Notes: generated by a model not told the origin, from the sequence alone. Positions 54,065 through 62,405 are shown, numbered from the stretch's first letter. The stretch is 64,000 bases of DNA from Azospirillum brasilense (GCF_007827815.1 NZ_VITH01000014.1:62001-126000), one strand, 5' to 3'. Numbers and translations are program-made.

Positions 54065-54946
54065 CTATTCATTCAGCAAAAGATCGCGGAAGGTCCGGGC
54101 GGCGTGGCTCAGCCCGCGCTCGCGGTGGCGCAGCAGGCGGAAGGGCCGTTCGGGCAGCGGGAAGGGCACGCGGTGCAGATGCCCGGCCAACAGCGCGCCG
54201 CGCGCCACCAGATCGGACAGGGCGGTGGCCCCCGCCCCGGCCATGACCGCCGACAGCACCGCCTCGTTCGACGGCAGCTCCAGCGCCACCGGCAAATCCT
54301 CCGGCGCCCTCCCCTGCCCGCGCAGCGCCTCCTCGAACTCGGATCGGGTGCCCGACCCGGCTTCCCGCAGGACCCAGGGGGAGCGGTGCAACTCCGCCAT
54401 CGGCAGATCGCTCCGCCCGCGCCAGGGATGCCCGTCGCCCACCAGCAGCAGCAGACGGTCGCCGGGCAGACGGTCCTGGTCGAGCAGCGGGTCCGTCACC
54501 TCCCCTTCCACCAACCCCAGATCGGCGGCGCCGTCCAGCACGGCCTTGGCGACCTGGGCGGTGTTGGCGGCCTTCACCGCGACGTCGACGTCCGGATGGC
54601 GCCGGTGGAATGCCACGAGCCGTTCGGGCAGCCAGTAGCCGGTGATGGTCTGGCTGGCGTGGATGGCGATGCGCCCGCGCTTCAGCGCCGACAGGTCGGC
54701 CAGCATGCGCTCCGCCGCCTCGGCGCGGGCAAGCACGGCGACGGCCTCGTTCAGGAACAGGCGCCCGGCCTCGGTCAGCTCGATGCGGCGGCCGACCCGG
54801 TCGAACAGGCGGACGGCGTGCCGCGCCTCCAGGCTGGAGACGGCGGCGCTGACCGCCGACTGCGTCAGGTTCAGGGCGGCGGCGGCCCGCGTCACATGCT
54901 GCTGCGTCGCGACCGCCACGAAGATGCGGAGCTGTTCGAGGGTCAT
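54065..54946 (-). CDS. LysR-family regulator (CysB/CbbR-like subgroup)
   Basis: 293 residues. HTH VTRAAAALNLTQSAVSAAVSSLEARH; effector domain with SQTITGYWLPERL resembling regulators of sulfur or carbon assimilation genes and the YeiE group that controls yeiH. It is divergent from the YeiH-like gene, and a 19-bp palindrome lies just upstream of its start. The frame is open to 54991, but ATG 54946 is the family start (MTLEQLRIFVAVA). Confidence 0.9.
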   Translation of the reverse strand: MTLEQLRIFVAVATQQHVTRAAAALNLTQSAVSAAVSSLEARHAVRLFDRVGRRIELTEAGRLFLNEAVAVLARAEAAERMLADLSALKRGRIAIHASQTITGYWLPERLVAFHRRHPDVDVAVKAANTAQVAKAVLDGAADLGLVEGEVTDPLLDQDRLPGDRLLLLVGDGHPWRGRSDLPMAELHRSPWVLREAGSGTRSEFEEALRGQGRAPEDLPVALELPSNEAVLSAVMAGAGATALSDLVARGALLAGHLHRVPFPLPERPFRLLRHRERGLSHAARTFRDLLLNE

Positions 54947-54966
54947 GCGGTTCCCGCCGTTGCAAT

Positions 54967-55017
54967 CGTTCGATTTAATCGAACGGTTCATCCACTATAA
55001 TCCGTTGGAACGAACGG
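54967..55017. promoter_or_regulatory. Divergent operator/promoter: LysR palindrome and TATAAT box
   Basis: CGTTCGATTTAATCGAACG at 54967-54985 is a perfect palindrome with the T-N11-A type spacing of LysR sites. TATAAT at 54996-55001 would be the -10 of the YeiH-like gene, lacking a good -35, as for activator-dependent promoters. CCGTT-N6-AACGG at 55002-55017 is a second, shorter dyad. Confidence 0.7.
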
Positions 55018-55059
55018 TCCAGAGGGGGCAGCTTCCCGGCATCGGAATTCGAGGACACC

Positions 55060-56109
55060 ATGCCGACCCCTGCACTTTCATCGCCCCGCCAGACCCTGCG
55101 CACCCTGTTGCCGGGAGTTCTGCTCTGCTCCGGCGTGAGCGGCGCGGCGCTGGCCCTGCAAAGCCTGGAACTGCGGGTCTTCGGGCAGGCCTGGCTGGAG
55201 GCGCTGGTCCTGGCGATCCTGCTCGGGGTGGCCTTGCGCAGCGTCTGGGCGCCGGGGCGGCGCTGGAAGGCGGGGACGGACTTCAGCGCCAAGACGCTGC
55301 TGGAGGTCGCGGTGATGCTGTTGGGCGCCTCCATCGATCCGCAGACCATCCTGGCCGCCGGGCCGGGGTTGGTGGCGGGGATCGCCGGGGTGGTCGCCCT
55401 GGCTCTGGCGGTCAGCTACGGCATCGGCCGCCTGCTGGGATTGCCGCCGCGCATGGCGGTGCTGGTCGCCTGCGGCAACTCGATCTGCGGCAATTCGGCC
55501 ATCGCGGCGACGGCGCCGGTGATCGGGGCGCACGGCGACGACGTGGCGGCGGCCATCGCCTTCACGGCGGTGCTGGGTGTTCTGGTGGTGCTCGGCCTGC
55601 CGCTGCTGGTGCCGTTGCTTGGGCTCAGCCCCATGCAGTACGGCGTGTTCGCCGGGCTGACCGTTTACGCGGTGCCGCAGATCCTGGCGGCGACGGCGCC
55701 GGTCGGCGCGCTGAGCGTCCAGGTCGGGACGCTGGTGAAGCTGCTGCGCGTGCTGATGCTGGGGCCGGTGGTGGTGGTGCTGGCCTTGATGGCGAAGCCG
55801 GAAGAAGCTGCCCGGGAAGGGGGCGCCAAGACCCGGCTCCCGCTGCGCCGGCTGGTGCCCTGGTTCATCCTGGGCTTCCTGGCGCTGGCCGGGCTGCGGG
55901 CTGTGGGGCTGATCCCGGACGCCGCCCTGGCGGCCAGCCAGACCGCGGCGGGCGTCCTGACGGTGCTGTCGATGGCCGCGCTGGGGCTCGGGGTGGATGT
56001 GCGGATGCTGTCGCGGGCGGGGCTTCGTGTCACCGCGGCGGTGGTGCTGTCGCTGGCGGCGCTCGGCGCCATCGGGCTGGGGCTGATCCGGCTGCTCGGA
56101 ATCATGTGA
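55060..56109 (+). CDS. YeiH-family putative sulfate/sulfite exporter
   Basis: 349 residues with about ten transmembrane helices of the UPF0324 (YeiH/YadS) family; conserved ACGNSICGNSAIAA and the C-terminal LGVDVRMLSRAGLR are present. Relatives are suggested to export sulfite or sulfate formed by sulfonate breakdown; the sulfonate-degrading xsc gene at 62485-64000 makes this attractive here. Regulated by the divergent LysR gene. The start follows GAGGACACC. Confidence 0.87.
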   Translation: MPTPALSSPRQTLRTLLPGVLLCSGVSGAALALQSLELRVFGQAWLEALVLAILLGVALRSVWAPGRRWKAGTDFSAKTLLEVAVMLLGASIDPQTILAAGPGLVAGIAGVVALALAVSYGIGRLLGLPPRMAVLVACGNSICGNSAIAATAPVIGAHGDDVAAAIAFTAVLGVLVVLGLPLLVPLLGLSPMQYGVFAGLTVYAVPQILAATAPVGALSVQVGTLVKLLRVLMLGPVVVVLALMAKPEEAAREGGAKTRLPLRRLVPWFILGFLALAGLRAVGLIPDAALAASQTAAGVLTVLSMAALGLGVDVRMLSRAGLRVTAAVVLSLAALGAIGLGLIRLLGIM

Positions 56110-56332
56110 GCGTCGCCGGCGGCGCGTTGGGGCGGCAGCGCTTGCAGGGGCGGAAGCCCGCCGCCTCCGCCGCCGCGGCATCGGGGTGGAAGGCGACGTT
56201 TTCCCGCTTGGCTCGGCGGGACGGGCAGGAGGGCCGGCAATAGATTCCGGTGCTGCGCACCGCGTAGACGAAGCGCCCGTCACCGTCGCGGTCCCGGCGC
56301 GTCACCGCGCTCCACATCGCGTCCTCGTCCAT
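56102..56332 (-). CDS. Stand-alone Ada metal-binding domain protein
   Basis: 76 residues corresponding to the N-Ada Zn-binding domain alone: VRSTGIYCRPSCPSRRAKRENV carries the first two Cys and FRPCKRCRPN the other two. In full Ada this domain removes methyl groups from DNA phosphotriesters and activates transcription; here the HTH and O6-methyltransferase domains are missing. GGGAGGGCATC precedes the ATG. It overlaps the end of the YeiH-like gene by 8 bp (convergent). Stand-alone versions exist in several bacteria, but their function is unclear. Confidence 0.85.
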   Translation of the reverse strand: MDEDAMWSAVTRRDRDGDGRFVYAVRSTGIYCRPSCPSRRAKRENVAFHPDAAAAEAAGFRPCKRCRPNAPPATLT

Positions 56333-56421
56333 GATGCCCTCCCGATCCTGCCGCTGGGATCGTCGCCGATGCCGCGAAGGTGGGCCACCCGTTTCCTGCG
56401 CCGCGCAAAAAGACGGCTGGC

Positions 56422-56453
56422 AAAAAAGACGGCCGGCAGAGGTCTGCCGGCCG
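56422..56453 (-). terminator. Rho-independent terminator after the curlin-like gene
   Basis: Minus-strand CGGCCGGCAGA paired with TCTGCCGGCCG, then TTTTTT; an imperfect second T-tract copy (CTTTTT) follows 12 bp later. It lies about 40 bp after the stop of the repeat protein gene. Confidence 0.88.
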
Positions 56454-56493
56454 CGAGGTTCGGGGAGGGAGGGACGCGAGGCGGGGGATAGCC

Positions 56494-57033
56494 TTACTTC
56501 TGGATGCCGATGACCTGCTGCTGGGCCTTGTTGCCGATGCCGGCGGAGAGGTTGGAGACGGTGCCGAGGTTCTGGTTGAACAGGGCGCCCGGCGCGCCGA
56601 ACTGCATGGCCTTGACCTGCTGCTGGGCGGTGTTGCCGATGCCGACCGCGCTGTTGCTGACGGTGCCGGCGTTGCTGTTGAAGCCGCCCAGAGCGAAGGG
56701 CGCCTTCACCCCGCCACCCATCCCGCCGCCCGTCTGCAGGCCGAAGACCTGCTGCTTGGCGGTGTTGCCGACGCCGGCGGCGAGGTTGGAGACGTTGCCC
56801 AGGTTGGAGGCGGTGCCGAAGGGCCCGGCCAGCCCGCTGCCCGCCTGCACACCCATCACCTGCTGCTGCGCCTTGTTCTGGATGCCCGCGGCGGTGTTGG
56901 AGATGACGCCCAGGTTGCTGGCGTTGCCGAGCGGGATGCCGCCGGTCATCAGGTCGCCGGCGAAGGCCGGGCCAAAGGAGGCGGCGGAGCACAGGACGGC
57001 GACGGCGGCGGCGATCAGGGTGGTGCGGCGCAT
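56494..57033 (-). CDS. Secreted four-repeat protein, curlin-like
   Basis: 179 residues: Sec signal peptide (1-25, ending GPAFAG) and four imperfect repeats of 35-42 residues with the pattern SNxxxGxxNxAxQQVxGxQ, e.g. SNTAAGIQNKAQQQVMGVQ and SNLAAGVGNTAKQQVFGLQ. The Gly-x-x-Asn-x-Ala-x-Gln core resembles curlin (CsgA/CsgB) repeats that stack as beta-helical amyloid. No csg-type export genes are visible nearby. The start ATG follows GAAGGAAACC. A terminator lies 40 bp downstream. The extracellular function is inference. Confidence 0.75.
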   Translation of the reverse strand: MRRTTLIAAAVAVLCSAASFGPAFAGDLMTGGIPLGNASNLGVISNTAAGIQNKAQQQVMGVQAGSGLAGPFGTASNLGNVSNLAAGVGNTAKQQVFGLQTGGGMGGGVKAPFALGGFNSNAGTVSNSAVGIGNTAQQQVKAMQFGAPGALFNQNLGTVSNLSAGIGNKAQQQVIGIQK

Positions 57034-57297
57034 GGTGTGGTTTCCTTCCGGTGTCTGAGGAGTTGGTGTCTGGGGGAGTTGGCTGCCGGTTCCGTCTGCG
57101 TCGGGGCCCGGCCTGTCCGATGACCAGACCCTACGCCCCGCCGCCCTCCCCCGCTGTGGCCTGCGCCACACTGTGGGACAGCTTTTCCAAAAGGCCGTTT
57201 TTCCCGCCCATACCGTTGAGGTGCGGGGGATTTCCTGTACGATCCCCCGACGCCTTTTCCGGCACCCGCCCCTGTTCCGCGCGGGGCCACCACAACG

Positions 57298-57966
57298 ATG
57301 CGAGACGGCGCAATGCTTCAGACACCCGACCGGTTGGACCCGGAGGTCGTGATCTTCGATTTCGACGGCGTCATCATCGACTCCGTGCCCACCAAGAACG
57401 GCGGCTTCGCCATCCTCTACGGCATCGACGATGCGGAGACGGAGGAGCGGATGCGGCAGACGATCTGGCGCAACGGCGGCCTCAGCCGGTTCAAGATGCT
57501 GGGGATCCTGGAGCGGGAGATGTTCGGGCGCGATCCCGGCCCGGCGGAGATCGACGACCTGGCCCGCCGCTACGCCGAGATCGTCGACCCGCGCGTTCCC
57601 GACTGCGCGCTGATCGCCGGTGCGGAGACGGTGCTGGACCGGCTGGACGGCACGCCCTGCCACCTCGTCTCGGGCACGCCGCATGAGGTGCTGATGGGCA
57701 CGGTGCGCACCAAGGGGCTGGAGCGGCATTTCCGCAGCATCACCGGCTCCCCCAACGTGAAGGCGGAGGTCTTCGCGCGCATCGTCGCCGAGGGCGGCCA
57801 TGACCCGGCACGGTCGCTCGCCATCGGCGATTCCCTGACCGAACTGGAGGCCGCCCGCAAGGCCGGCACGGGTTTCGTCGGCGTGGTGTCGGAGGGGCTG
57901 CCGAACCCCTTCCCGCCCGACGTGACGGTGGTCGGCGACCTGCACGGGCTCGCCCGGCTGCTCTGA
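57298..57966 (+). CDS. HAD-superfamily hydrolase
   Basis: 222 residues with HAD motif I FDFDGVIIDS, Thr/Ser motif II in HLVSGTPHE, a Lys in SPNVKAEV, and motif IV LAIGDSLTELEAARKAG. The cap is the short helical type. Resembles beta-phosphoglucomutase or phosphoglycolate-phosphatase-like enzymes; substrate unknown. ATG 57313 is a second possible start. It stands alone. Confidence 0.85.
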   Translation: MRDGAMLQTPDRLDPEVVIFDFDGVIIDSVPTKNGGFAILYGIDDAETEERMRQTIWRNGGLSRFKMLGILEREMFGRDPGPAEIDDLARRYAEIVDPRVPDCALIAGAETVLDRLDGTPCHLVSGTPHEVLMGTVRTKGLERHFRSITGSPNVKAEVFARIVAEGGHDPARSLAIGDSLTELEAARKAGTGFVGVVSEGLPNPFPPDVTVVGDLHGLARLL

Positions 57967-58076
57967 GCGGCGGTGCTGAGCAGAAGCGTTGCGGAAAACG
58001 GTCGCATCGGGGTATTGTTTATGAGCCCAACAATCCATAAATGATTAGGGCATCCTATGACGAAAGGGAGGTCAGT

Positions 58077-58274
58077 ATGCCCGTGCCGAAAGAGGCTGCC
58101 GAAGCCGCCCGTGACCGTTATCTGGCGATCCTCAGCGGGTTTCCCGGTATGACCCGCGCCGAAGTCACGAAGCTGTCCGACGACTACGCCATCGCGGTCA
58201 ATTTCGCGTCGGGCATTCCCGACGATCTTCCCAAGGATCTCGACGGCGTGCCGGTGATCGCACGCACCCAGTGA
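58077..58274 (+). CDS. Small hypothetical protein (65 aa)
   Basis: 65-residue protein starting MPVPKEAAEAARDRYLAIL with an acidic C-terminal half (SGIPDDLPKDLDGVPV). AAAGGGAGGT before the ATG is a strong ribosome site, and a terminator follows 25 bp after the stop, so the unit looks like a real gene. Family not recognised. The upstream region at 58010-58050 is AT-rich and probably holds its promoter. Confidence 0.7.
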   Translation: MPVPKEAAEAARDRYLAILSGFPGMTRAEVTKLSDDYAIAVNFASGIPDDLPKDLDGVPVIARTQ

Positions 58275-58300
58275 CGCTCAACTATTGACGCGAAAACGCG

Positions 58301-58340
58301 ACGCCCGGTCCAGACCATGGACCGGGCGTTTCGCATTTTT
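58301..58340 (+). terminator. Rho-independent terminator, possibly bidirectional
   Basis: ACGCCCGGTCCA and TGGACCGGGCGT pair perfectly around GACCA, followed by TTCGCATTTTT. It separates convergent genes and may serve both. Confidence 0.88.
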
Positions 58341-58345
58341 GGGAC

Positions 58346-59533
58346 TTAAGCCGGGTTGGATGGGGTGGTGGCGTCGGCGCGCTCGGCCGGTCCCTTGTTC
58401 ATCGCCATGGCCATCATCTGACTCGCCTGCGCGGTGCAGGTCGCGGCCAGCGTGCGCACCGTCTGGCCGCCTTCGACGAGCAGCCGGCTGAGCATCGGTC
58501 CGGGCGCCTCGAAGGTGCCGATGAAGACCCGCTCCTCCTCCCCCTTGCCGGCGAAGCCGCGCTTGAACAGATGCACGCCGGGATTGGCCTGGGCGTTGAC
58601 GCCGTGCAGGTCGTAGCGCTTCCCGCCGTTGGCCTTCACCCACTGCATCGCCTTCCAATGGACGAGGAAGGCCGCGTTCAGCGGCAGTCCGGCCTCCGCG
58701 GTGGCCGAATTCTGCATCAGCGCGGTGTCGCCGAGCAGCGACACCACCACGCCGGCCACCGGCTCGCCGTTGTGGGAGGCCATCACCGCGTGCATCTTCA
58801 TGCCGTCGGGCAGGGCGCGGTGGACCTTCGTCAGGGTGCGGCTGTCGAAGGCGCGGAAGCCCTTGCGGCGCTGCGTCTGGATGAACAGATCGTCGATGGC
58901 GTCGAGGATCTCCGGCGAGGAACCCTCGACGACCTCCAGCCCGGCCCCCTCGGCTTTGGCGAGGCCACGCCGCCAGTGGCGGGACAGGTCCTTGTGGATC
59001 GTCGCCTCGTCGCGGGTCAGGTCCATGATGAAGGTGCGGTAGGGCGCCTTGGCGTCGCTGTGCCGCATCCCCAGCGCCTCCATGGCGGACAGCGCGCGGG
59101 CGCCCTCCCCTGCCCCGTCCTCGATGCGCGGCAGGACGCGCAGGAACAGGCCGCGCCGGACGCTGTACTCGGCCTTCATCGCGTCCATGATCGCCAGGAA
59201 GTCGGCCGGATCGGCTGGACGGCCCTTGGGACGCCACAGCGGCCCCCACATGACCAGCGCGATGCCGCCGATGCCCGGCACCCGGCGGACCAGCAACTGC
59301 GCCGCGGCGACCGGCTGGCCGTCCCGGCGCAGCACGATGTGGCTGAGGTCGCGGCCGGGATGGGCGATGCGCCCGAAATCCCAGGTCTGGAAGATGTTGG
59401 CGTCGTCGAAGCCGTTCATGACGGCGTACCAGCCGCCGCGGTCCATACGGTCGATTTCGACAGCCGGTGAAGCGTCCAGGCAATCGCCCCCAAATGCGTC
59501 GGTGTGAATCTGGCGTTTCCCCAGCGAAGTCAC
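58346..59533 (-). CDS. FemAB/FemX-like GNAT aminoacyltransferase-fold protein
   Basis: 395 residues from GTG 59533 (AGAGG six bases upstream). Two GNAT-like domains in tandem as in FemX/lipid II:glycine glycyltransferases and the Acetyltransf_6 family: FQTWDFGRI...VAAAQLLVRRVPGIGGIALVMWGPLW and later AGVVVSLLGDTALMQNSA...HLFKRGFAGKGEEERVFIG. Gram-negative members usually act in exopolysaccharide or peptide modification. No cell-wall genes are adjacent. Upstream codons to 59668 are open but need a TTG start. Confidence 0.8.
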   Translation of the reverse strand: MTSLGKRQIHTDAFGGDCLDASPAVEIDRMDRGGWYAVMNGFDDANIFQTWDFGRIAHPGRDLSHIVLRRDGQPVAAAQLLVRRVPGIGGIALVMWGPLWRPKGRPADPADFLAIMDAMKAEYSVRRGLFLRVLPRIEDGAGEGARALSAMEALGMRHSDAKAPYRTFIMDLTRDEATIHKDLSRHWRRGLAKAEGAGLEVVEGSSPEILDAIDDLFIQTQRRKGFRAFDSRTLTKVHRALPDGMKMHAVMASHNGEPVAGVVVSLLGDTALMQNSATAEAGLPLNAAFLVHWKAMQWVKANGGKRYDLHGVNAQANPGVHLFKRGFAGKGEEERVFIGTFEAPGPMLSRLLVEGGQTVRTLAATCTAQASQMMAMAMNKGPAERADATTPSNPA

Positions 59534-59890
59534 GTCGAGCCTCTCGCGTGGTTGGTCGAATGGGCGCAATCGGGGCGGACGTGGAACCTCGCCCGTCCCG
59601 CTTCCCTGGCCGGAGGCCAGAGCCGTCGCATCGTCGAAGGTCGAAGCTCCGCGGAAAGTTTTAGACAATTCACGCGCGGCCTACGGTCTTTGCGATCGTC
59701 CACAAACAATAGGAGACGCACAGGAAAATCACACAAACCCTGATGGGTTCGCGCAAAATCCCACTGGATTATTCTCTGTGGCTAAGCGCTTTTTCTGGGG
59801 ATTGTATGGGCTACGCCCGTATCGACAGTTGCACCGCGGCGCAATACGCCCAATTCGGCGCTGATTGAGTGGGAATCCGTACTTCGGCGT
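59534..59890. other. Intergenic region, partly AT-rich
   Basis: About 360 bp between the FemAB-like start and the small gene at 59891. The stretch 59690-59800 is notably AT-rich for this replicon and may be promoter DNA. I see no gene with a credible ribosome site and no clear hairpins. Confidence 0.4.
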
Positions 59891-60115
59891 TCAGAACATC
59901 GTCAATTGGATGATGCCGTCGGCGCGGGCGTGGCGTTCCGCCGCGTTGGCGGCGGCGTCCTGGGCGCCTTCCTGCGATTGGGCGATCCCGACGGCGATGC
60001 GCTCCCCGGCCACCGAGACGGTCCAGGTCCAGCGCCCATCGGTCCGCCACGACACGGCCAACTCGCAGCCATGCGCCTGACACACCAGTTGCCGCACCGA
60101 CCAGTTCGCCGCCAT
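59891..60115 (-). CDS. Small hypothetical protein upstream of parA
   Basis: 74 residues (MAANWSVRQLVCQAHGCELAVSW...). Predicted beta-rich first half (RWTWTVSVAGERIAVGIA) and a C-terminal helix; one CxxxxxC pair. Family not recognised. It is divergent from parA across 180 bp. The ribosome site is weak, so the call rests on composition and codon usage. Confidence 0.45.
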   Translation of the reverse strand: MAANWSVRQLVCQAHGCELAVSWRTDGRWTWTVSVAGERIAVGIAQSQEGAQDAAANAAERHARADGIIQLTMF

Positions 60116-60294
60116 TCGCGCAACCCCACAGCCCCGGCGCCGCCTCCGGCCCCGCATGCCTCAGTTATGCACCGGAGAGGCCATGCTCCGCCAGTGCCGG
60201 CTGCTCCGCACCGCGGGTAGACACCCATTGCGGGGGTTGGGACGACTTGATAGCTTCCCAGACGACTCCGGCACAATGGGGCGACGAGGGGGCA

Positions 60295-61317
60295 ATGACC
60301 GGCGACGATTTGAAGCTGCTGCGCGAGAGGCGCGGCCTCACCCAGACGCAGATGGCCGCGTTCGTGAACGAACTGACCGGCCGCCGCTACGACAAGCAGC
60401 GACTCAGCAAGTGGGAGACGGGGCGCGAGCCCCTGCCCCGCGACGTGCTGGGCCGTCTGCTGCTGCTGTCGCTGGAACAGCCGGCGACCGAGGAGCCGCG
60501 CGCCGGCACGACCATCGCCATCGGCCTGCAGAAAGGTGGTACGGCCAAGACGGCGACCTCGATCAACGTCGCCTTCATGCTGGCCCGGTCCGGCAACCGC
60601 GTGTTGCTGGTGGACGCCGATCCGCAGGGCAACGCCACGGTCCATGTCGGCGTTCCGCAGACCGACGTGGTGGCGCTGACGGAGCAGGGCAGGGTGCTCT
60701 ACCACGCGCTGATGGGCAAGGCGAAGCTGGCCGACGTCATCCGCCCGACCAGCGTGGAGGGGTTGGACGTCGTGCCGTCGAGCATCGCGCTCGCCAGCGC
60801 CGACACCGAGCTGCCGGGCAACCTGACCAACGCCCAGACCGCCATGGCGGAGATGCTGGACGCGGTGCGGGGCGACTATGACTTCATCCTGATCGACTGC
60901 GCGCCGAACCTGGGGGCGGTCACCATCAACGCGCTGACCGCGGCGGACTATGTGCTGATCCCCTGCCAGGCGGAGCCGCACGCCATTCTGGGCGTCAACG
61001 CCTTCCTGGACACCGTGACGAAGATCCAGCGGCGGCTGAACCCGAACCTGCGGATTCTGGGCGTGCTGCCGACCATGTTGAATCCCCGCCAGACCCAAGA
61101 CCGCTCCTCGCTGGACGACATCGGCCGGCTGTGGGGCGAGGATTACCGGGTCTTCCCGCCGGTGCCGCGCGCGACGATCTACGCGCAGGCCGCCGGTGCC
61201 AACGTCATCACGCTGGACGCCGACATCGGCGCGCCCGGCGTGGAAAGCTACGCCGCCATCGCCGGTGCCCTTCTGAAGGCCACCGGACGCATCCGGGAGT
61301 CGTCCGATGCCGCCTAA
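60295..61317 (+). CDS. parA: ParA-family partition ATPase with N-terminal HTH
   Basis: 340 residues. Residues 1-60 form an HTH (TQTQMAAFVNELTGRRYDKQRLSKWE), typical of type Ia ParA proteins that also repress their own operon. The ATPase domain has the deviant Walker A KGGTAKTAT, Walker A-prime LLVDADPQGN and Walker B DFILIDCAPNLG. It would drive segregation of this replicon on the nucleoid. ATG 60295 follows GAGGGGG. The parB gene overlaps the end by 11 bp. Confidence 0.94.
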   Translation: MTGDDLKLLRERRGLTQTQMAAFVNELTGRRYDKQRLSKWETGREPLPRDVLGRLLLLSLEQPATEEPRAGTTIAIGLQKGGTAKTATSINVAFMLARSGNRVLLVDADPQGNATVHVGVPQTDVVALTEQGRVLYHALMGKAKLADVIRPTSVEGLDVVPSSIALASADTELPGNLTNAQTAMAEMLDAVRGDYDFILIDCAPNLGAVTINALTAADYVLIPCQAEPHAILGVNAFLDTVTKIQRRLNPNLRILGVLPTMLNPRQTQDRSSLDDIGRLWGEDYRVFPPVPRATIYAQAAGANVITLDADIGAPGVESYAAIAGALLKATGRIRESSDAA

Positions 61318-62164
61318 GAAGCTGACCCGCCAGACCGCCGCCACGGTTCTGCAAGCCAAGAACACCGCCCCGGCCCTGGAGACCGACCGGCTGTTCGGAC
61401 TGACCGGCGCCCTGCCCCGGCTGATCGAGGCCGACGTCGCCGCCATCCGCACCGACCCCAACCAGCCGCGCACAGTCTTCGACGAGACCGCCCTCGCCTC
61501 GCTGGCCGCCTCCATCGAGCGGCACGGGCTTCAGCAGCCGGTGCTGGTGCAGGAGACGGCGGAGAAGGGCGTCTACCGCCTCGTGGCCGGCGAACGCCGC
61601 CTGCGCGCCCATCAGATGCTCGGCCGCCCGACCATCGCCGCCATCATCACTAAGGGCAAGGCGGAGGAGATTGCGCTGATCGAGAACGTCCAGCGCGTGG
61701 ATCTGGACGCCATCGATCTGGCCCGCGGCCTGACCCAGCTCATCGACAGCCACGGCTACGCCCAGGCGGAGGTTGCCGCGGTGCTCGGCTGCTCGGAGGC
61801 CGAGGTGTCGAAGCGGCTGAAGGTGCTGGACCTGCCGACCGACATCCTCCGCGAGTACCGGGAGAACCCCGACGCGGTGTCCCGTTCCGCCCTGGTCGAA
61901 CTGGCCTTCGTCGGAGATGAAGGGGAGGTGCGGCGGCTGTGGCAGTCGGCGCGCACCGGCGGGCTGACGGTGCAGTCGGTGCGCGCGGCGCGGGCGTCCA
62001 AGGCGCCGGGTTCCGTGGAACCGATGCGCGTGCTCGGCCGCTCGATCAACCGCATCGAGAAGGAGCTGAAGGCCATCGACGCGGTCAGCACCGCGATGCA
62101 GAAGGAGCATCGGGAACTGCTGCGGGACCTGCGGATGCGCATCGACGATCTGCTGGGGGAGTGA
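61307..62164 (+). CDS. parB: ParB-family centromere-binding protein
   Basis: 285 residues with an N-terminal ParB/Srx CTPase domain (box I around RTDPNQPRTVFDE, box II GERRLRAHQML, then ENVQRVDLDAIDLA), a central HTH (AQAEVAAVLGCSEAEVSKRLKVLDL) and a C-terminal dimerisation helix. It overlaps parA by 11 bp, so the two are translationally coupled. Two palindromic sites begin 5 bp and 67 bp after its stop and are the likely parS. Confidence 0.94.
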   Translation: MPPKKLTRQTAATVLQAKNTAPALETDRLFGLTGALPRLIEADVAAIRTDPNQPRTVFDETALASLAASIERHGLQQPVLVQETAEKGVYRLVAGERRLRAHQMLGRPTIAAIITKGKAEEIALIENVQRVDLDAIDLARGLTQLIDSHGYAQAEVAAVLGCSEAEVSKRLKVLDLPTDILREYRENPDAVSRSALVELAFVGDEGEVRRLWQSARTGGLTVQSVRAARASKAPGSVEPMRVLGRSINRIEKELKAIDAVSTAMQKEHRELLRDLRMRIDDLLGE

Positions 62165-62167
62165 AGG

Positions 62168-62184
62168 GTTTCGAAATCGAAAGC
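62168..62184 (+). promoter_or_regulatory. parS-like site 1
   Basis: GTTTCGAAATCGAAAGC contains the palindrome TTTCGA-NN-TCGAAA, four bases after the parB stop codon. Confidence 0.7.
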
Positions 62185-62228
62185 GTCTTTTGGTTGCAAG
62201 ATAATGGCTTTATGTACAACTTATAAGA

Positions 62229-62245
62229 GCTTTCGAAGTCGAAAC
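62229..62245 (-). promoter_or_regulatory. parS-like site 2 (inverted)
   Basis: GCTTTCGAAGTCGAAAC is the inverted counterpart of site 1 with two central changes (same TTTCGA-NN-TCGAAA core), 44 bp away. Two such sites directly after parB are typical of partition centromeres. Confidence 0.7.
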
Positions 62246-62274
62246 GCGCAACGCCATTGGGGGCCATTTTCGCA

Positions 62275-62389
62275 GAGTTTTGCCCCCTCCCCAACCCTCC
62301 CCCGCTTCGCGGGAGAGGGGGCCCTCCGCGAAGCGGCGGCAGTCCCCTCCACCTCATAGAGGGGGAGGGTTAGGGAGGGGGCAAAACTC
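62275..62389. repeat. Long inverted repeat, 29-bp arms
   Basis: Arms at 62275-62303 and 62361-62389 (GAGTTTTGCCCCCTCCC... and complement) match at 28 of 29 positions; a second inner dyad CGCTTCGCGG/CCGCGAAGCG lies between. It resembles the dispersed GC-rich intergenic palindromes of such genomes (compare 39123-39244). Confidence 0.85.
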
Positions 62390-62405
62390 TTACTCCCTGC
62401 ACAAC

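Noticed and set aside
59806..59868. 20-codon plus-strand reading frame starting MGYARIDS
   Set aside because: No convincing ribosome site or conservation signal visible; too short to support.
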